A stretch of 64,000 bases of DNA from Leptonema illini DSM 21528 (GTDB taxonomy: Bacteria > Spirochaetota > Leptospiria > Leptospirales > Leptonemataceae), in NCBI RefSeq assembly GCF_000243335.1, contig NZ_JH597773.1:686489-750488 (forward strand), written 5' to 3'. The translations under genes and the position numbers were made by a program. Each line of letters begins with the position of its first letter. Position 1 is the first letter of the stretch. Positions 35,166-44,747 of the stretch are shown in pieces. The notes beneath the pieces are model-generated. The model was not told the DNA's origin. It did no database searches and was given only the letters and a program-made list of their open reading frames with translations.

Positions 35166-37396
35166 AGTCAACGCGAAGAACAGCAGCGCTGTTGTTTCTG
35201 ATCGTCAGCTCTCCTCTTCTGGCAGAGGTCGGCTATCCGGTCGATCTCAACTCACTGCCCGTTTATATTCGCGCCGGATTCTCTCTTGAAGATGGGAGCA
35301 TCCCTTCGCCGGACGAAGAGATCGGCGATGACTTCCTGCGACTTCCGGCGGCGAGAAATCGTCCGGTTATCGTTCCCGATCTGAAGCTGCCCGGCATGCC
35401 CGAGCGTGAATTCCCCGAACTGCGTTCCCTGCCACCGGTAGATTTCACGCTGCTCTGGCGTTTCACCCTGACCGACGAAGATCTGACGCATATGCATAAC
35501 CCTGTTCTGCTTTTCGCGCAGATCGGTGAAGGGTGGAAGATCTTTATCAACGGAAGACTTCTACAGAAGAGTATGGACTCTCATCCGGTGAACCGCCGAC
35601 TTCTTCGCGTCGCAGTTAATCCGCGCTTCCTTGTGAGCGGAACGAATCAGATCGTCATCCATTTGAAGGGAGATCCGCTTTCGCGTGAGACCGGCCTCTA
35701 CTACGGCTCTCCTTACCGCATCGAAGAGGCGGCCGCCGCCGAGGCCGACGTCGATCAGACGCTGTATATCGTTCTGATCACGATTTACTCGTCTATCGGT
35801 CTCTTTCATATTCTTTTTATCTTCGGCGACCCGAAACGACGCTTCAATCTGCACTTCGGAGTTTTTGCTCTCACTCTGGCGACCTACTTATTTACAAGAT
35901 CGACTCTGCCCTATCAGTTTACGGATAACGCAAATCTCATCTTTCGTATTGAGATGGCGTCGCTGGCTCTCGGATTGCCGGCCTTCATCAACTTCAGCAT
36001 CAGCCTGCTTCCTTTTCGCAATCGCGCCTTTCAGCTGCTCGGTGCGCTCGTCGTATTGCATGGCTTCACGATCAGCGGTCTGTCGATCGTTCTGCCTGTG
36101 AATCCGCTCTATGATCTGCTTGTGGTATGGCAGTTCACAAGCCCGCCGCTTCTCATCGTCATGGAGGCCTTCCTTCTCGCCTTCTTCTTTCATGATCTGC
36201 GCCGTCTTTTCAAATTGAGAGGACTTCCTGTCGGATTGTACCAGGCGCTGACAGCGAGGATTCCGGGGAATCTCGTTCTCGGAACCACCGTCGTCATGGT
36301 CACAAGCGTGTATGATATCTATGCGGCTCTTGTTTTGCATACGAGCCCGGGGCTGTCGGCCTACGGACTTCTCTTCTTCCTGACTGGATCGGCCGTGCGT
36401 ATCGCTTACGATCTGCTGCAACTTCTAAAGACGAATCAGAGATTGAACCGATCGATGCGCCAGAGCTTCATGAACCTGAAACGTCTTCATCACACGCTGA
36501 CCCGATCCGAAGAGAAATACAGGCGTCTCATCGAAGAAACGAACGACATCGTACTGACTCTCGACGCGAAGGGAATCGTAACGGCAGGGAACAGCTCTCT
36601 TTACAGAGAACTCGGCATTCGCCCCTCTGATCTGATCGGACGTCCATTCAGCGACCTTTTGAAGAAGGAGACTGCAGAAGACGGGCCCTTCAGTCAGAGC
36701 TTTACCGTCGATCGTGTTCAGGACTTTTTTGCTCACGGAGACACCCTGAATATTCGTGTTCCGCTTTTCGCAGAGCAGAAGCGAGGTCATGTTTTCTTCG
36801 ACATCAAATTCGAGAAGATTCGCTCCGAAGACGAAACCGACATTATCGTGAAGGCGTCGACGGTTGAAGAAGATCCGGCGCTGAAATATCTCGTTCGAGA
36901 GAGCGTCAGCTTCGAGATGAATAACGACCTTTTCGCCATCGAAGACATGGTGCGACGTCTTATCGTCGACCTGCCGCGTTTTCTCGACGAATACGAGATC
37001 AGCATGATTCGCATCGGTCTTCGCGAGATCATCGTCAACGCCATCGAACACGGCAACCTCGGCATCACATACATCGAAAAAACCGATCTCTTGAATTCCG
37101 GCAATTATCAGGAAGAGATACGCCGTCGCCTCATGACAGAAACGAATGATCGAAGAAGAGTACGCATCAGACTGACGCTGACGCCGACGCAGATCCGATA
37201 TCGCATCAGCGACGAGGGTATGGGTTTCGACCATAACAGATTCGGCTTTCATATGGACCCCGAGCAGGTCGAGGCGTCGCTGCATGGCCGCGGGATCTTT
37301 ATTACGCGAAACGCCTTTTCGCGAGTGCTTTACAACGAATCGGGGAATTCCGTGCTTTTGATCCGCGATTTTCCCGACAGAGCGGAGCCTGCCTGA
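35132..37396 (+). CDS. 7TM-DISM sensor with PAS and RsbW/RsbT-type ATPase domain
   Basis: 754 residues. Order: signal-anchor ([14 protein letters not shown]), a periplasmic beta-sandwich-like region (about 30-200, with [14 protein letters not shown] and [11 protein letters not shown]) typical of 7TMR-DISM sensors, seven membrane helices (about 210-430), a coiled coil ([15 protein letters not shown]), a PAS domain ([17 protein letters not shown]) and a C-terminal GHKL ATPase ([17 protein letters not shown]-box, [21 protein letters not shown]). There is no HisKA phosphoacceptor, so it resembles anti-sigma/serine-kinase partner-switching ATPases more than a histidine kinase. Ligand unknown. Start overlaps ispF. 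Confidence 0.9.
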   Translation: MPGHSLTHKTLKSTRRTAALLFLIVSSPLLAEVGYPVDLNSLPVYIRAGFSLEDGSIPSPDEEIGDDFLRLPAARNRPVIVPDLKLPGMPEREFPELRSLPPVDFTLLWRFTLTDEDLTHMHNPVLLFAQIGEGWKIFINGRLLQKSMDSHPVNRRLLRVAVNPRFLVSGTNQIVIHLKGDPLSRETGLYYGSPYRIEEAAAAEADVDQTLYIVLITIYSSIGLFHILFIFGDPKRRFNLHFGVFALTLATYLFTRSTLPYQFTDNANLIFRIEMASLALGLPAFINFSISLLPFRNRAFQLLGALVVLHGFTISGLSIVLPVNPLYDLLVVWQFTSPPLLIVMEAFLLAFFFHDLRRLFKLRGLPVGLYQALTARIPGNLVLGTTVVMVTSVYDIYAALVLHTSPGLSAYGLLFFLTGSAVRIAYDLLQLLKTNQRLNRSMRQSFMNLKRLHHTLTRSEEKYRRLIEETNDIVLTLDAKGIVTAGNSSLYRELGIRPSDLIGRPFSDLLKKETAEDGPFSQSFTVDRVQDFFAHGDTLNIRVPLFAEQKRGHVFFDIKFEKIRSEDETDIIVKASTVEEDPALKYLVRESVSFEMNNDLFAIEDMVRRLIVDLPRFLDEYEISMIRIGLREIIVNAIEHGNLGITYIEKTDLLNSGNYQEEIRRRLMTETNDRRRVRIRLTLTPTQIRYRISDEGMGFDHNRFGFHMDPEQVEASLHGRGIFITRNAFSRVLYNESGNSVLLIRDFPDRAEPA

Positions 37397-37431
37397 TCGA
37401 CGACAGCTTCGATCGGCATTATCATGACGAC

Positions 37432-38322
37432 ATGCAAGAACTCATTCTGAAAAGCGAACCGCAGTTTTTCGAGGGAATGGCCTGGTACAGACCTGCGCCG
37501 GGCAACGGTCCTCCGCTTCTCTGTCTGTCTGGCTATCAGGATACTGCAAAGACCTTTCTTTTTCTCGATGAAGTGCTTGGCCGATTTGATCCGATCCTGC
37601 TCGACTGGCGCGGCCAGGGTGCATCCATGCGCCGCGAAAGGATGTATACGATACAGGAGGCCTTTGCCGACCTTATACGCTTCATTAGCATACAGCTACC
37701 TCAGGTAACGGAGGGGCCCGTGCATATCCTGGCGCATAGCATGGGAGCGGCTCTCGCCGCGCGCTTTGCCGGCACGCTGCCAGAAAGGGTGCGCTCTCTT
37801 GTTCTCGTCGAAGGCTTTTCGGGCATCATCACAGCCGATGCTGAGGCGGATCGACTGCGATCCTGGGCCGAGCATCTGACCGAAGACGTCGATCGTGACG
37901 GAAGGACTATGAACGATATCGCCGACGTCGAACGGGTCCTTTCGCGCATCCATCGCGGAGTGCGTAAAGACCGCATTGCCGTGCTTGCCCGCCTGCTTGC
38001 CCGTCCGCAAGCCCCCGCAGAACCCGATCGTAACTTTGTATGGGTTCATGATCCCTTCTTGAAAAACGGCACCGTCCCTCTCTCGTTTGCTCCTGAGATC
38101 AGCAGAGCCCTGTGGCGACGCATTGCTGTTCCCGTGCTGCTCTTTCTTGGCAAGAAAAGCCATCTGCATCCGGGACCGGCTCGCCTTCCTGAAATCCTGT
38201 CACATTTCAAAACTCTGGAGCTATGTGAGGTGGACGGTGCCGGGCATAACCTGCATCATGATCAACCCGAGGCGCTCATTCCCGAGATGCTCGCTTTTTA
38301 TCGAAAACATGGTTTTCTCTGA
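37432..38322 (+). CDS. Alpha/beta hydrolase
   Basis: 296 residues. LLCLSGYQDTAKTFLFLDEV, LDWRGQGAS, the nucleophile elbow ILAHSMGAALAARFAG, LVLVEGFSG and the terminal His in VDGAGHNLHHDQP show the fold. The Asp of the triad is likely in the strand before LLFLGKKSHLHPG. Substrate not inferable. It follows the sensor gene by 35 bases, possibly in the same transcript, and precedes DUF5715. Confidence 0.88.
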   Translation: MQELILKSEPQFFEGMAWYRPAPGNGPPLLCLSGYQDTAKTFLFLDEVLGRFDPILLDWRGQGASMRRERMYTIQEAFADLIRFISIQLPQVTEGPVHILAHSMGAALAARFAGTLPERVRSLVLVEGFSGIITADAEADRLRSWAEHLTEDVDRDGRTMNDIADVERVLSRIHRGVRKDRIAVLARLLARPQAPAEPDRNFVWVHDPFLKNGTVPLSFAPEISRALWRRIAVPVLLFLGKKSHLHPGPARLPEILSHFKTLELCEVDGAGHNLHHDQPEALIPEMLAFYRKHGFL

Positions 38323-38346
38323 ACAAGGGTGAGGACTTTTTGACCT

Positions 38347-39165
38347 GTGACCCGTATCCAGACCATTATCATATTGAGCATCGCCCTCATCGCAATCCCG
38401 CTTGCCGGCTACGGAGGCTATCGCTACGTATCGCAGCAGCGAAAGATCGAAGCAGCGGCCATAGAGGCCTACTTCGATCAGGCCCGCGCCTTCGAACGTC
38501 GCATCATCGATGGATTCCCCATCTATCAGGACTGGGCGACGCCCGATCGAGAACGACAGCTTCGCACACATCTGCTCGAAGATCATCTGGCCGTCGTACG
38601 TTCGATGAACCTTACGGCCATCGAAGATCGCATCGAGCTGGATGCCCGACTGAAAGCGGGAACGTTAACCGCTCTTGAACAGAACAGAGAGACGCCTTAC
38701 TTTTTCTATAACGTAAAGAAAGAACACCGGGCCCTTCTACCGATGGCCTCGGAGGGATTGCACCTCATCGCCGAACGTCTGAACAAACGAACGGGCATGA
38801 AGGACGTAACCGTGAAAATGGCGATCTCGTCCGTTCTGCGCACGGTGGAGTATCAGGATGGACTCCGCGACCGTAATGCGAACGCATCGCTCATCTCTTC
38901 TCATAGCTACGGCATCAGCTTCGACATCTTTTATGATAACTTCTTCGTTTCCCTTGCTCCGCTGCCCGATACGGGCGATGTCGATGTGAACCGCTCTCTC
39001 GAAACGATGCGACTGCGCACGGGCTATTGGCTCGGCGACGCTCTGCGCCGTCAGCTGCACGCAATGTTAGCCGAAACGCTGATCGAACTGCAAAACGAAG
39101 GCAAGCTGTATGCCATTCTCGAAAAGAATCAACGCTGCTATCATGTGACGATTCGACCGCAATAG
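38347..39165 (+). CDS. DUF5715-like membrane-anchored protein
   Basis: 272 residues from a GTG start. One N-terminal helix (IIILSIALIAIPLAGYGGY) anchors it. The motif ASLISSHSYGISFDIFYDN resembles the S-x-H-x-x-G-x-A-x-D zinc motif of LAS-type D-carboxypeptidases, and DUF5715 members share this. If so, His and Asp would bind Zn and the protein would cut peptidoglycan peptides. It ends shortly before a repeat hairpin at 39215-39242. Assignment is inference from motif and layout. Confidence 0.65.
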   Translation: MTRIQTIIILSIALIAIPLAGYGGYRYVSQQRKIEAAAIEAYFDQARAFERRIIDGFPIYQDWATPDRERQLRTHLLEDHLAVVRSMNLTAIEDRIELDARLKAGTLTALEQNRETPYFFYNVKKEHRALLPMASEGLHLIAERLNKRTGMKDVTVKMAISSVLRTVEYQDGLRDRNANASLISSHSYGISFDIFYDNFFVSLAPLPDTGDVDVNRSLETMRLRTGYWLGDALRRQLHAMLAETLIELQNEGKLYAILEKNQRCYHVTIRPQ

Positions 39166-39214
39166 GGACTGTCGGGCCATGCCGTGAGCGGCGACCTTTG
39201 AAGCTGAGCTGTTA

Positions 39215-39242
39215 ACAGACTGCTTTTTCAGCAGGCTGCTAA
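39215..39242. repeat. 28-bp hairpin repeat, copy 1
   Basis: Matches 26 of 28 bases with the copy at 50456-50483. The core TGCTTTTTCAGCAG can fold back on itself. It overlaps the stop codon of the minus-strand kinase-like gene and may act as terminator or be a relic of a MITE-like element. Confidence 0.6.
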
Positions 39243-40318
39243 AGCCCGAACGAATCGATAAATTTCCCGATCACCTCAATATGCTCCTGCTCGGGGCGGT
39301 CATAGCCTCGGGCCGCCGTGTACAGGTGCTCGTCGAAGATGTGAAAATCGAAAACTTTAAGCTCGAATTCCGGAATGGTGATAATAAGGTTCTCGGTATG
39401 GATATCGAGAATGAGCTTTTCTTTCTCGGCAAGCGCTTCCGTAAAACCGACAAGACGCAGCAAATCATCGCGAATCTTTTCGAGCTGTTTTTTCTTCACG
39501 GCGCCGAAACGACCGATATCGAATTCAAACTCGAATTTCGGATTAAAGAACTGCCCGACCCTGCCCTGCTTCGCTTTTTTCCCCGATACCGCCAGCTCTT
39601 TCAGATGCTTGCCCACCAGCATCAGCTGCGTATCCATCGGACGCATCGTCTCCGTATGTCCGCGACCGAAAAGAGATCGGCGATACCGAATGCCCATAAA
39701 AAAGCGGGTCGGCAGAACCATGTCGGGTAACCCCTGCTTGACGATGGCATAGCTGTACCGCTCCAGTCCGAGCCTGAAGAAATTGAAGCGGATCTTTTCT
39801 TTACCCGCCGTCGTGCGGCCACGGCATAAAAACTCCATTAACTCCAGCTCTTCCTTTTTTAGAAACTTCTCGGGTTCGCGCGCCACCTCGCGGAACAGAG
39901 ACCCACAGAGCGGATCGGAGGGCATGATATTCTTCCCGACCTTGACGACCATCCGCCAGGGAAGGCTGTACACGAATTTGTAAGAGCCGCGGCCGATATA
40001 GCTATCGGGACCGACGGGCATGAAGTCGTCGAGAAACGGCCGCTCGTAGCGCATCTGCAGACGCATCACATGCGACAGGGGCACGACGCGCTCGTAGATG
40101 CGACGCGGCAGGGAATGCTGTCTGAGCTGAAAATCGACGGGAATGAGCTCTTTTCGCGGGGCGAGCGTTTCGCGCGCCTTCTCAAGGGCGCGATCGATCC
40201 ATTCTTCGTCAAAGGCCGAACGCATGACGACGGCCGCCTTCTGTCCCTGCTCGCCGACGCGCTCCCGCGCCTCTCTGACCCTGCTTCGAACCCTGCGAAA
40301 AATGTCTCGAATTTCCAT
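39239..40318 (-). CDS. Protein-kinase-like-fold protein of unknown function
   Basis: 359 residues from the Met at 40316-40318; the frame is open 47 codons upstream with an unlikely sequence, and another Met lies 18 bases upstream. Kinase-like marks are a glycine-rich loop and strand VGPDSYIGRGSYKFVYS then WRMVVKVGKNI (candidate ATP-binding Lys), a catalytic-loop-like LILDIHTENLIIT (Asp...Asn) and a metal-binding VFDFHIFDE. The spacing from loop to catalytic loop is longer than in most kinases and the rest matches no family I know. It could be an atypical small-molecule or protein kinase. It is a single gene convergent with DUF5715 and divergent from the PP2C sensor. Confidence 0.6.
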   Translation of the reverse strand: MEIRDIFRRVRSRVREARERVGEQGQKAAVVMRSAFDEEWIDRALEKARETLAPRKELIPVDFQLRQHSLPRRIYERVVPLSHVMRLQMRYERPFLDDFMPVGPDSYIGRGSYKFVYSLPWRMVVKVGKNIMPSDPLCGSLFREVAREPEKFLKKEELELMEFLCRGRTTAGKEKIRFNFFRLGLERYSYAIVKQGLPDMVLPTRFFMGIRYRRSLFGRGHTETMRPMDTQLMLVGKHLKELAVSGKKAKQGRVGQFFNPKFEFEFDIGRFGAVKKKQLEKIRDDLLRLVGFTEALAEKEKLILDIHTENLIITIPEFELKVFDFHIFDEHLYTAARGYDRPEQEHIEVIGKFIDSFGL

Positions 40319-40575
40319 GCAGATGCATCGTTCCATGCACGGTCGGGCGGCAAAGTGTTTTTCAGGCCTCCAAAACGGCGGCCTCGGCCAGAAGGATCTG
40401 CGCTTAATCTGACCGCTTGCTTTAACCGCGCCTCCTCCGTGAGTCAGCGCTGCCGACACAGAAGAGCCTCAACGGAGCCGGCGTAATTGATATTGAAATA
40501 CAAAGTCAGATACTAAAATTTTTAAAGTAAAAAGGTTGCTATATTCACCGTACAATTCGGACTAACGCCCATACC

Positions 40576-43239
40576 ATGCTGAAAAAAAAGACGCTGAAGT
40601 CCGTGATTCGCAACCCCTTTCTCTCGCTGCAATCTATTTCTATTCGCTACAAGGTGGCCTTTCATCTGATTCTTGGCACGATCCTGATCACGGTCGCCGT
40701 CGTCGAATATGCCTACTATGTGGCCCGACAGACCGTCATCGACCAGTTTGAGAAGCAGGTTCGATCAGCAACCCTGCAGATGCAGAGCGAGATCCAGAAT
40801 GTCTTTCTGCGCATGGATAGAAAAGAGCTGAATCAGGAAAAGGCCTTCGATATCATTCGTAACTCCATGGTCGGCCCGATGATGGAGATTCGGTTGACCT
40901 TTCGCCAGTCCGATAACGATAAGGGGCGCATGAAGGAGCAGATCGGACGTATGCTCGGCATATTTGATCCCAGGATAAGCGACGCCTTTGACATAAAAGA
41001 GATAAAGGCCCAAACGCCAGACGGACTTACCGAATACCTCGTCGAAAAGCGTCCCGGTGGCGAACCGCTTGGAAGGGTTCAGAGGCTCGATTCTGAAAGA
41101 GCCCTTTTCCGGGCGCTTGATCCCTGGCTGATTCGTGACATCTATGACGGCTACTACAGACTGTCGCGCAAAGATCGCCAGACGGTGCGCCAGGGATTTC
41201 AATTTGAAATCGTACGCAACCTCTCTGTCTCTTCCTTGAGGCTTGGCAATACGGGCTATGGATTCGCCCTGACCGCCTACACTCCGGAATGGATGATACA
41301 GGGCACAACGTATCCGCGCGACTATACCGAGAATGCAATCAGGAGTCGGTACGCGAACAATTTCTCTGAAACAGGCTACACAGCGGAAGAAATCACCCGC
41401 TACAAAGAGGCGTTCGGTCAGACCGCTGACGAGAATCTTGCTTTTGTTTCGCGCGATATGAAGGAAAGGCATACACCGGCAAATGGATTGATAGCCGTCA
41501 TCCATCCCTTCCGCGAGGATGAAGACCTCGATAACGTTCAGTTCGACGGAACGATGGTCGTTCGCGAGATGATGATGCAGCGTCAGGGTTTCTATCGCTA
41601 TCCGTGGCAGAACAGCGGCGAAACGTCTCCGCGGCAGAAGCTGATCTATCTGACGACGTTCGAGCACCCTCAATTGCAGCAGCCCTGGGTGATCGCCGTC
41701 GGAGGCTACGAAGACGAGGTGCTCGGCCCTATTCAATCTCTGCACCGGAACCTCTATATACTACTTTTCGCCGCCATCGTCGTCTTCGCTCTCAGCTCCC
41801 TGGCTTTTTTGCAGCTGAACATCATCGTTCCGCTGAATCGTCTTCTTGAAGGCATCTCACGCATCAAAGAGCACGACCTGACAGTACGCGTAAAACGCAT
41901 CAACGGAGACGAGATCGGTTTCGTAACGAGAACGTTCAATCAGATGGTGCGCCTGATCGCAGATCACGAAACAAAGCTATCGGAATATGCCCGCACGCTC
42001 GAAAACAGGGTGCAGGAGCGAACGCAGGAACTCAGTGAAACGCTGGCCGAGGTGCAGCAGCTCAAAGAACGGCAGGATGGGGATTATTATCTGACCTCGC
42101 TTGTTCTGAATCCCCTGATCTCCAAAAAAGTAAGCAGCGAAACCGTCAGCGTCGATTTTCGCATCCGCCAGAAGAAGAGCTTCCGCTTTCGCAAATGGAG
42201 CGGCGAGATAGGAGGCGACATCTGCATCGCGCGCTCGCTTTCGCTGAAAGGTAGGGATTACACGGCCTTTTTAAACGCCGATGCCATGGGGAAGTCGATC
42301 CAGGGAGCGAGCGGAGCTCTTGTCATCGGCTCGGTCTTTGAATCGATCCTCGAACGTACGGTTTCGGCGGCCGTCTTCCGGAATCATTATCCGGAGCGAT
42401 GGCTGAAAAACTCCTTTCGCGAACTCGCCAAGATCTTTCTTTCGTTTGATGGGGCCATGGGAGCGTCTCTCGTCATAGGGTTAGTCGATGATCGAACGGG
42501 AACGGTGTATTATATCAACGCCGAGCATCCTTTCGGCGTTCTTTACAGAAAAGGCAGAGCCAGCTTCATCGAAACGGAGGCCGTGCTCAAGCGTATCGGC
42601 ATTCGCGAGTCGACCGAGTCTCAGACCGTCGTGCGCACCTTTCAGATGCAACCCGGCGACGTCCTTCTATTCGGGTCGGATGGCAAAGACGATCTCGACC
42701 TCGGCGACGGCAATCGAAACGACGACGAGTATCTCTTTCTATCTCTCGTCGAACAATCAGGCGCCGACCTCGACAGCCTGACCGAGCAGCTGGGGCGACG
42801 GGGAGAGTTAACCGATGACCTGTCCCTGCTTCGCATCGAATTCTCGGGCATGACGGACAGAGACGGGCGTCGCACGCTCACAGAACTGATCAACCATCAC
42901 ATAAAACAGGAAGATTATGCAGGCGTGCTGTCTCATGCCTGGACGTATCTTGATGAACATCCGGCGACGACCGACATCCTCTATACGTTTTCGTATGCCT
43001 TTCGCAAAGTGAAAGACTATGCCACCGCCGCCGAACTTGGCGAGCGCATCTATCTTCGCGAGCCGGATCGTCCCGGCAATCTTGTGAACCTGGCCTACTG
43101 CCATGTAAAGATGTCGTCGCATCAGCGAGCGGAGTTTTTCGCGCAGAAGGCGCTCGACCTGGACCCCGGAAACGACGTGGCGAGGCGCATTCAGGATATG
43201 ATTGCAGAGGCCCGGCCCTCCCAGGGAATTTTCAATTGA
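40576..43239 (+). CDS. Membrane sensor with HAMP, SpoIIE-type PP2C phosphatase and TPR tail
   Basis: 887 residues. Membrane helices near residues 28-50 (LILGTILITVAVVEYAYYV) and 391-418 flank a large periplasmic sensor region. HAMP follows (LEGISRIKEHDLTVRVK, about 420-470), a coiled coil (VQERTQELSETLAEVQQLKE), then a PP2C/SpoIIE domain: SGEIGGDICIARSLS and LNADAMGKSIQGA supply metal Asp residues, FGSDGKDDLDLG and LTDDLSLLRIEF the C-terminal ones. The last 110 residues are TPR-like (HAWTYLDEHPATTDILYTFSYAFRK). Such phosphatases dephosphorylate STAS-type anti-anti-sigma factors; none is in the window. Single gene before the tRNAs. Confidence 0.92.
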   Translation: MLKKKTLKSVIRNPFLSLQSISIRYKVAFHLILGTILITVAVVEYAYYVARQTVIDQFEKQVRSATLQMQSEIQNVFLRMDRKELNQEKAFDIIRNSMVGPMMEIRLTFRQSDNDKGRMKEQIGRMLGIFDPRISDAFDIKEIKAQTPDGLTEYLVEKRPGGEPLGRVQRLDSERALFRALDPWLIRDIYDGYYRLSRKDRQTVRQGFQFEIVRNLSVSSLRLGNTGYGFALTAYTPEWMIQGTTYPRDYTENAIRSRYANNFSETGYTAEEITRYKEAFGQTADENLAFVSRDMKERHTPANGLIAVIHPFREDEDLDNVQFDGTMVVREMMMQRQGFYRYPWQNSGETSPRQKLIYLTTFEHPQLQQPWVIAVGGYEDEVLGPIQSLHRNLYILLFAAIVVFALSSLAFLQLNIIVPLNRLLEGISRIKEHDLTVRVKRINGDEIGFVTRTFNQMVRLIADHETKLSEYARTLENRVQERTQELSETLAEVQQLKERQDGDYYLTSLVLNPLISKKVSSETVSVDFRIRQKKSFRFRKWSGEIGGDICIARSLSLKGRDYTAFLNADAMGKSIQGASGALVIGSVFESILERTVSAAVFRNHYPERWLKNSFRELAKIFLSFDGAMGASLVIGLVDDRTGTVYYINAEHPFGVLYRKGRASFIETEAVLKRIGIRESTESQTVVRTFQMQPGDVLLFGSDGKDDLDLGDGNRNDDEYLFLSLVEQSGADLDSLTEQLGRRGELTDDLSLLRIEFSGMTDRDGRRTLTELINHHIKQEDYAGVLSHAWTYLDEHPATTDILYTFSYAFRKVKDYATAAELGERIYLREPDRPGNLVNLAYCHVKMSSHQRAEFFAQKALDLDPGNDVARRIQDMIAEARPSQGIFN

Positions 43240-43274
43240 CCCGACAGGTCAGAAACAATTAACGTCTCACAGAT

Positions 43275-43346
43275 GGCGTCGTAGCCAAGTGGCTAAGGCA
43301 GGGCTCTGCAAAAGCCCGACCGCCGGTTCGAATCCGGCCGACGCCT
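43275..43346 (+). tRNA. tRNA-Cys (anticodon GCA)
   Basis: Full cloverleaf: acceptor GGCGTCG / CGACGCC, anticodon GCA at 43318-43320 in loop CTGCAAA, and T arm GCCGG TTCGAAT CCGGC. The CCA tail is encoded (43347-43349). The tRNA-Leu gene follows 45 bases later. Confidence 0.95.
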
Positions 43347-43391
43347 CCATTTTTCTTCCCAGAAAATCCGACCTTTCGGATGTTGATAACC

Positions 43392-43473
43392 GCCCGGGTG
43401 ATGGAATGGTAGACATACGGGACTTAAAATCCCGGGGCGATTCGCCGTGCGGGTTCAAGCCCCGCCCCGGGTA
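43392..43473 (+). tRNA. tRNA-Leu (anticodon TAA)
   Basis: Acceptor GCCCGGG pairs with CCCGGGT (one G-T). Anticodon stem CGGGA/TCCCG with anticodon TAA in loop CTTAAAA. A variable arm (GGGCGATTCGCC) marks a class II tRNA, and the T arm is GCGGG TTCAAGC CCCGC. No CCA is encoded, unlike tRNA-Cys beside it. Confidence 0.94.
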
Positions 43474-43523
43474 TTCAGCATATTCGCAAAACACTCGCTG
43501 CAAAATCGAACGAGCGGCGTTGA

Positions 43524-44744
43524 TCAGTCCGAGGCCTTCGCACCTTTTTTTGCCGCCTTTTTCCCCACGCCCTTTACCGTTTTCGGCGGCCCCTTCTTTG
43601 TAGCCTTCGTTACATCTTTTTTTCCGGAAGTCTGCCGGGAGGGGGTTTCGGCCTGCTTTCCTGGCCTGTCGCGCTCTTCTTCCCTTCTTTCCTTTCTTCC
43701 CGTCGCTGACTTTTTAGCCAGAGGCTTCTCTTCGCGATCAAAAACGAATGCCTTCGCGTCGGGAATGACGGGCAACGTTTCGTCTGCTTTCTTTCGAATA
43801 CGCCGCACCGGGCCTTCGACACGGCGATGAAAGCGTTCGTTCACATCGAGGCGACGTATCTTATTCTGCAGCGTGGACCGATTCACGCCCAGGGCCTTCG
43901 CCGCATGCGATACGTTCTGCCCCGTGCGACGCAGCATCGAGGCGATGATACCGGCCTCCAGATCTTCCATGATCGAATCGAGATCCTGACCTGCCTCAAG
44001 CCGGCTCATGATCTCATGTGGTAGCCCGGCAACCTCGGGATCATGGAAGATATACAGATACCCCATGATGACGCGATCGTGCTCGAGCGTGGCGATCTCG
44101 ACGGTAAGATGAAGCTCGGTCAGCGATACAAAGAGCAGATCGACCGGATGCGGCCCCATGCTGTAGGTGCGCGCAAGGGCATTGCGATTCACTTCGAGAA
44201 AATAGCGCTCGGCGAGAGCCAGGGTATTCTTAAAAGGCCCACGTTCCAGAATACGCGAAACAAAGGTCTCATTATAAAAAAGCGTCTGGCCGTTCAGATC
44301 CGTGGCAAGAAGAGGATGTGGAAGCGAGGCAAGGATCAGTCGGCTCAGCCAGTCCCCTTCGTTTTGCGCTGAAACGACCTCGGCGCGAACGGAATCGCTC
44401 TGAAAGGGTTCGTCACGCTGCTCTTCTTCAAGAGCGGCCATGCGTCGATAAAGCTCAGATTTCGGCCACCGGGTATGCTCCCGCCCCAGCTCATCGAGCA
44501 CGGGTACGGGGCTTTTCTCGCCAAGCGCATGCAGGGCCTCGTCGCCGATTTGCGCATGCAGAAGGGCGGAGGGGATGCGAGTGAACTCTTCCTGTAATCG
44601 TTCGAGGTCAGAGGCGCGACGATCGATCTCTGCGCGCAGAATGAAGCCAAGAAAGCGATCGCCTTCCGCTTCAACGACGGGCAAACAGGGCACAGCATGC
44701 CGGTAAAACTGCTGAAGCAGATGCGAAAGACGCAGAGAGGACAC
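43524..44744 (-). CDS. CBS-like/PAS/Fis-HTH regulator with lysine-rich tail
   Basis: 406 residues. An N-terminal CBS-like half-motif (AVPCLPVVEAEGDRFLGFIL), a PAS-like region (about 140-225: LASLPHPLLATDLNGQTLFYNETF), then a Fis-type HTH (ASMLRRTGQNVSHAAKALGVNRSTLQNKI, about 270-300). The last 90 residues are extremely basic and repetitive (KKDVTKATKKGPPKTVKG, GKKAAKKGAKAS), like histone H1 tails. No AAA+ domain separates PAS and HTH, unlike sigma-54 activators. It probably binds DNA and may respond to a PAS ligand. It lies 3 bases after the fliD-linked unknown gene, so may belong to the fliD transcript. Confidence 0.8.
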   Translation of the reverse strand: MSSLRLSHLLQQFYRHAVPCLPVVEAEGDRFLGFILRAEIDRRASDLERLQEEFTRIPSALLHAQIGDEALHALGEKSPVPVLDELGREHTRWPKSELYRRMAALEEEQRDEPFQSDSVRAEVVSAQNEGDWLSRLILASLPHPLLATDLNGQTLFYNETFVSRILERGPFKNTLALAERYFLEVNRNALARTYSMGPHPVDLLFVSLTELHLTVEIATLEHDRVIMGYLYIFHDPEVAGLPHEIMSRLEAGQDLDSIMEDLEAGIIASMLRRTGQNVSHAAKALGVNRSTLQNKIRRLDVNERFHRRVEGPVRRIRKKADETLPVIPDAKAFVFDREEKPLAKKSATGRKERREEERDRPGKQAETPSRQTSGKKDVTKATKKGPPKTVKGVGKKAAKKGAKASD

Positions 44745-44747
44745 CGA

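Noticed and set aside
36425-37285. 286-codon minus-strand frame opposite the 7TM sensor
   Set aside because: It mirrors PAS and ATPase codons of a well-supported gene; no RBS or family match.
40319-40459. 47-codon upstream extension of the kinase-like gene
   Set aside because: Low-quality Arg/Pro/Trp-rich residues and no ribosome site; start placed at 40318.
40765-41745. 326-codon minus-strand frame opposite the PP2C sensor
   Set aside because: Antisense shadow of the periplasmic domain; no recognisable protein.
43366-43381. Small hairpin ATCCGA/TCGGAT between the two tRNA genes
   Set aside because: No T-run follows; too short to call a terminator, may be a processing site.
43202-43603. 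133-codon frame covering the tRNA pair
   Set aside because: It runs through two clear cloverleaf tRNAs and overlaps the regulator gene.
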